DNA of 64,000 nt from Aldrovandia affinis (taxonomy: Eukaryota; Chordata; Actinopteri; Notacanthiformes; Halosauridae). Below are positions 58,791 through 64,000 of this stretch, piece by piece. Under the pieces are notes generated by a model. It had not been told where the DNA came from and made no database searches. It saw only the letters and a list, made by a program, of their open reading frames with translations. Location: positions 3,871,001 through 3,935,000 of the forward strand of contig JAINUG010000014.1 in NCBI GenBank assembly GCA_029706075.1, written 5' to 3'. How positions within the stretch are numbered: the stretch's first letter is position 1; every line of letters begins with the position of its first letter. A program made the position numbers and the translations under genes.

Positions 58791-60760
58791 TTTTGTAACG
58801 TTTTTATCATATTCACTATTTCAATTTGTTATTTTCTCAAATGAAGAAAATTGTACTAGTTAGTCTATGTTTAATAAACTGGGATATTCATCATGAAAAA
58901 ATAATTTTCAATATAGGAGACTTAATCACAACCTTTTTATACAGTAGCTGTTATTTTCAGCCACTATGGAACCGCTCAGTAAGTCTGTAAATACACTGAT
59001 GCGTAACCTCTGTCTCTTAGCACACTTAGAAGATTAAGAAATGTAGAAATGCATGACTAGGTTTTGACCTGTCACAGTGCATGTATGCCTCTCTTGTACA
59101 GGAGGCTATGTGGTTTCTGAGTGATACGCAGTAAAAAGTTGTTGTGGCGCCAGTTACGGGTTACAGGACTATTACAGCCCTGTCCTGCAGTGTGAAGCAG
59201 ACTGACACCGTTTAATGGGGGCTGCTTTAAAAAGGAATCTCCTGCTAATAAATACTGACACTTACTATGTCCCTAGTTCAGCACTTTACCCTGTTACACA
59301 TCACTGGAGGAGTGAGAATATCAGGATAACTTATCTGTCACTATAACAGGGTGTGTGTGTGTGTACGTGCGTGTGAGTATGTGACTGTGTGCATGTGTGT
59401 GTGTGCGTGCGTGTGTGTGTGACTGTGTGTCTATGTGCGCACGTGCGTTTATGTGTGTGTACGTGTGTGTGAATTACGTTTGACTGTGTGTATGTGACTG
59501 TCTCCTCACCCAGACAGATCAGTACAGACGTCTGTAGAGGGCAGCATATGATTGTGATATACACTGATTCCTCCAGCACAGCTGTAATGAGAGAGAACAG
59601 AGAGAGGAGAGTGAGAAGAGAGAGGGGAGCGAGAGAGAGAGGGAGTGAGTAACAAGGTTGTCTCTTGTGCTGGAGACCAGAGAGCTTTTAGAGGGAACAG
59701 CATCTCTGGTCAAAGAGTTATTCTGCCTGTGCGTTTTACTCTTGCTGGTGAGGAGAGTGCATGCTGTGGACTGATAATAATTTCAAGGCTTAAAAGACAG
59801 CCTAATATTTATTTGATTGCCAAAAAAGACAGTAGTTTTATTGATACAAACTACTAGAATAACATCTGTAAAAACACCTTCTCATTCATGGTAAACAGCA
59901 AACTTCAGCTCATACGATACAAAGTACTACACAGCACCCATTATACATAGAACCGTCCCTCTGAAGTGACTAGCCAACTCTCAGTTATGCCTCGCACTGT
60001 TCTATAACAGAAACAGACACGTACAACCACGCATCCAGCCCACAATATCAGACTGGCCAGCTAGCTAGCTTTAGCAGTTACAGAGGACCCCACAATCTTG
60101 TATTAACCCCTCAAATAAAAGAAAAACACAATTACAAAATGCAAAGCTGTTATATTTACTGCGGTTTTGCTAAGCTATCTAGCTAGCTAGTGACAGCAAG
60201 CCAAGTTTGTGAATATCTTTAGCTAGCCAGCTATCTAGCCAGCATTGGCAGTAGTTAGCAGCTATGGCCTAGTTATAACTAGCTAGCTATTTTTAGCAGT
60301 CACAGATGAAGCCATGATCTCATATTTTCCCCTCAAAACAAAGAAAAACACTTTTATAAATGAAAACATTTCTCATAAATTGCAGAAAAAGGTGAACCCT
60401 GGATTATTTTATAAAATATTAGTGGCAGATTTATGTTCTTATCCACATGAAGGGGCCTTTTGCTATGCATATCCATATCTTAGGTTAACCATGTGGATCA
60501 GGTTTAAGTGGCAAATTAATCCCACAAATGTTGCCAGCTTTTGAATATTATGAAGGGCTTATTGTGTGGTTCAAATGGTGTTCATAGCATCCCCAGGCTG
60601 GAGCAGCTGAAATAGTTCCAACGCAGACATTGATCCTGTATTTAAGGACGTCTCTGACATTGAACTTAGCTCTGCAGCCAAAATGAAAATGATGAGACAA
60701 TATTAACAAGTAAATATTTATCTCTAGCCATTCTAGTCTTCCCTGTTTACACAGAATGGT
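58791..60760. other. Intergenic, no gene seen
   Basis: A (GT)n-rich tract lies at 59350-59495. About 225 bases are duplicated in tandem: 60075-60165 and 60296-60365 share 'cccctcaaa' and 'agaaaaacac' blocks, separated by 'agctagct' runs. Confidence 0.4.
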
Positions 60761-61290
60761 CAAGTAACTGCCAGAATAAATGAAACACTTGAGTAAATGA
60801 AGGGTTCTGGCAGCTCTGTCATGGTGTGGGGTGCATTTTCCTGGCATGGTTTGGTTTGTCAGAGGACAAGGTAAATGCCAATAAATACAAAGCCATTCTG
60901 AGTAATGACTTAATTCTTTCACCTTCATCCTGTGGTGAAGCTTTTCTATTCTGATGGGAGTGGTCTCTTCCAGGATGACAATGCCCCTATCCACAGGGCA
61001 CGAGTGGTCACTGAATGGTTTGGTGAGCATGAAAAGGATGTAAACCATATGCCATGGCCATGCTCAGTCACCAGATTTCAACCAAATTGAACACTTATTG
61101 GAGATTCTGGAGCGGTGAAATGATGGAATTTCTTGTTAAGGAATGGTGTTGCATCCCTCCAATAGAGTTCCAGACACTTGCAGAATCTATGCCAAGGTGC
61201 ATTGAAGCTGTTCTGGCAGCTCGTGGTGGCCCAACGCCCTATTAAGACACTTTTTGTTGGTGTTTCCTTTATTTTGGCTGTTACCCGTAC
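60761..61290 (+). mobile_element. Tc1-like transposon, internally deleted
   Basis: Left end 'caagtaactgccagaataaa', right end 'tttattttggctgttacccg'. The plus strand has SVMVWGAFSWHG-like and QDDNAPIHRARVVTEWF traces (second Asp) and ends AARGGPTPY. Stops and shifts break it. Confidence 0.82.
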
Positions 61291-61985
61291 ACCTCACTAC
61301 TAACAATAGTGTAAAATATTAGCGTTGTAGATGCAGTTTGCTTTTAGGCATATCTTCCATTACTTTGTCGAACTCCCCTCCTCTCCTGACTCGAGTAACA
61401 CTGTTTATACGGGGTAATGGGAGTGCATATTATTTTATGTGTATGCACAGCCATCAAGGCAGACAAGCCCCATTAAAGCAATAAACCAGCACATCAGCTG
61501 CATATAACATTAAATGGATCTCTTCCTGCCAAAAAGATACATACACTATTTATTCTGTGTTACTTATGGCACTGTGAGGTAGTGAAGTAAAACATCAACG
61601 CAGCATATTTCATTCACAACTCATACTTCAGCGCAAGTCTATATTGAGCCTTACTACTTGGGTAACATACCTCCTTTTGACACTCCTCCACTCTGCTCTC
61701 TTCCTCTCCTCTTTTCTTTTTTATCTTCCTCTTCCTCTGAGGAGCACTCTTCTCCTTCTCTCCGCACTCTCCTCACGTCTCCTCTTTTTCCACCCACTCT
61801 TTTCCTCTCCACACTCTCCTCTCTTCCTCTCTTCTCTCCACATTCTCTTCCTCTGCTTTCCTAACTCTTTTCCTTCTCTTCTCATCACACTCTCTTCCTT
61901 TGGCAACCTTCTTTAAAACTTTGGAGAACCACTTAGGGAAAAAGTTGATTTGAAATGTTATTGTGGTGCGGATTTGACACTTTTA
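61291..61985. other. Intergenic, pyrimidine-rich tail, no gene seen
   Basis: A TC-rich tract at 61680-61910 ('ctcttcctctcc' units) generates Ser-Leu-rich open frames without meaning. Confidence 0.4.
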
Positions 61986-62466
61986 AGAGCACGTTTTCCA
62001 GGGACTAATGCCTGATTATGGAGATATCTTCAAAGTTGGGAAAAGTTTCTGCTAAACACCTAAATGCACACCGTGCCCAAATTAATTTGCATGAAAAGTC
62101 TATGGAAGGCTCCGGGACTGAATATAATGAAAATTATATGAAGGCTCGTAATGGGGCTAGGATTAACTCCTCAAATCACACAACATGCAAAAGGACTTGG
62201 CTAATGTTAGCTAGCGAGGTCCTGGCATGTTAGCTATCTAACCTGCAAATAAAGTCGATGTGGAAAACTAGCAAATGGAACTATCTAGCAACATTACTTT
62301 TGGACACACATGAAAGCATTTTACATTTTTTAAGATGCTGATAGAATAGCTAGGGGAACTGGCTAGCTAGTTAACAAGTTCACTCACTAGATCACTAGCT
62401 GACTCACTGGCTAACTTTGAATGTATCTCCATAATCAGCCATTAGTCTCTGGGACTTTTTTGTGCT
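61986..62466. mobile_element. MITE with about 50-bp inverted ends
   Basis: Left 'ggactaatgcctgattatgg' plus 'agatatcttcaaagtt'; right is the complement of 'gactaatggctgattatgg' plus 'agatacattcaaagtt'. Outer ends 'gagcac' and 'gtgctc'. Duplication unclear. Confidence 0.7.
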
Positions 62467-62769
62467 CAAAGTATCCTGTGAGTCAGTGCGCCACTCATGA
62501 GCCCTTCTTCCTTTAAATGATCTGGCAGGCTGAACACCGACAGGCGTATCGCTGCCGCTCACAGAGCCAGAGAAGACTCAGATCTTACAAAGCCAAGAAC
62601 TCGGCCTCACACCCTAAGGTGAGGACCAGTGGATGTTAAGAAGTTCAGCACACAATCATAAACATCTCTCGGCCGGGTGTCAGGACTCAACAGTGCCTGA
62701 AGGGAGAAAAAGTGGTCACACCAAGATCAGTCAACCCACTAAACAGAATCATGTGCAACACTTTGCGGT

Positions 62770-63355
62770 ACGTTGCGCTCCGTTGCTCTTCCCATCCGGA
62801 TGCTTCCCAATCTAGCGCAGATATCCACAGCGCCCTAGCGTCAGCCTGGCCCCAAACCACCCTGGCTCACCGGCCCCCTCTCAGAACCCATCTCGCTGAC
62901 CGAACAAACGGTCTGATGGCAAAAAAATGCCGTCCCCTTGCCTCCCCTCTCGCAATCAGTCTACCACCTTTTCCCAAACCCATCCCCCGCCACACTATGC
63001 ACTATCTCCGTTTTCCCCAGTGGAAGTCTGAAATCAGGCCTCCCTCTCCCCAGCGCCTGCTTCGCCAGTTCATCCACCACCTCATGTCCTCCCACCCCGG
63101 CAGGAACAGGAACCCCCGACACGTACAGAGAAATCAGCGGTTCCCACAATAAATCTGCCCGTGCCTCTGTGCTCCCCCCCCCCCCACCCCCCAGCCCCTG
63201 AGCGGACAACCAGCCTTCTGAGGACAGACCTCCCCCCACCCACCCACCCACCCGCAAGCCCAGACTATCGCCATCAATTCGGTGGAAAACACTGACAGGC
63301 CATAATTCAGGAATTTCCAGACCTCAGGGCTTCTCGCCCTTGAGAAGCCATTCAA
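62770..63355 (-). mobile_element. LINE fragment with RNase H domain remnant
   Basis: Minus-strand frames carry FSTELMAIVWACGWVGG (63355-63134), then VPVPAGVGGHEVVDELAKQAL and LPLGKTEI (63257-62961), in the order of an RNase H domain. A degraded C-terminal part (LTLGRCGYLR, IGKHPDGK) follows. This is like I/Nimb-type LINEs. Several frame breaks show it is dead. Confidence 0.7.
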
Positions 63356-63696
63356 AATGTATGAAGTATATTAGCATTTATGAGTAGTTTGCAGTCACAG
63401 ACGGAATTGTATACCGATTAAGAAACACATAGGAATAGACATTCATGTTGTATTTGTACATATACCATGCAGATAATTTATTAATTCAAGTAGCAATATT
63501 AAAAATATGAATGAATGCAATGTTCCAGAGATCAAATGTGCATGGTGATTCATTTTGTGAAGTAAGGGATAGGTGAATTCTGGAAGTGGACAAAATGAAC
63601 GAGACAGTTCTCGTAATTGTATTTTATATCACGATGTGCGAATGTTTATTTGAATTAAAAACAACAATTCTGGACCTCTCTGACCTTGGCATAGTT

Positions 63697-64000
63697 CATT
63701 TATTTATTTATTTTTACAATTTTATTTCAGATTTTTTTTCCCCCATTTTTCTCCAAATTTGGTGGCCAATTCTACCCTGTATTGTTTGAATCCAAAGCTG
63801 GTTCTTCCGGGACAGAACCCGCTCAGCCATTGACTGTGATTCCGATACACACAGGGAAGCTTTCTGTGCCTGTGGTGAGCTCATACAGGCTTCCCTCCCC
63901 CCTTCCCCTGCGGCAGACAGCAAATCACCACCCCCAATCGGGACTCCCGGCCAGAGCCGGAATGGTGCAAACTGCCGCAATTCAGGCAACCTGCACTTGG
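63697..64000 (-). mobile_element. SINE cut by the window end
   Basis: Minus strand, ending in an A-rich tail near 63710-63740. 'aaatttggtggccaattcta' and 'cgattgggggtggtgatttg'-like core phrases match the SINE family here. The head lies beyond 64000. Confidence 0.65.

Noticed and set aside
61644-61916. Ser-Leu-rich 90-codon frame
   Set aside because: Product of a TC-rich tract.

Overview
The window is vertebrate nuclear DNA and almost certainly comes from a ray-finned fish. It has GT-AG introns, two multi-exon genes, many (CA)n/(GT)n tracts, several Tc1-like and hAT transposons, tRNA-headed SINEs, and SINEs ending in the 'CGTCTGCTAAATG' tail shared with fish L2 LINEs. I cannot name the species; an ostariophysan fish is only a guess.

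Region 1 (about 1-8550, + strand) holds the 3' part of a gene for a cysteine-type leucine-rich-repeat protein of the F-box/LRR (FBXL/AMN1-like) class. Eight coding exons can be joined in phase from 1857 to the stop at 8479; the start lies upstream and may be outside the window. One exon carries a one-base frame break near 1954, and one intron appears to be GC-AG.

Region 2 (10009-28610, + strand) is a complete rasef gene (Ras and EF-hand domain protein, the Rab45 family). Seventeen coding exons join in phase into a 697-residue protein: two canonical EF-hands, a coiled coil, an acidic/serine-rich linker and a full Rab GTPase domain ending in Cys-Cys-Thr. Its introns are packed with minisatellites, microsatellites and DNA transposon remnants.

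Region 3 (28611-64000) has no convincing host gene. It holds the rasef 3' UTR, then a long transposon-rich intergenic stretch. Contents include a full-length but broken Tc1 element, a solo LTR split by a hAT element with its target duplication, and a non-coding LTR element with two 1.13-kb LTRs, a tRNA-Phe primer site and a 5-bp target duplication. There are also an L2 LINE 3' end, an RNase H fragment of a LINE, several MITEs, large minisatellites, a tandem array of CTCF-like motifs, and AT-rich homeodomain-motif clusters that could be enhancers.

The most unusual pattern is that three minisatellites in the two genes have units that include the neighbouring exon's splice site. Each true splice junction therefore sits at the end of a regular ladder of decoy sites. 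Other intronic repeats begin within a few bases of a splice donor.
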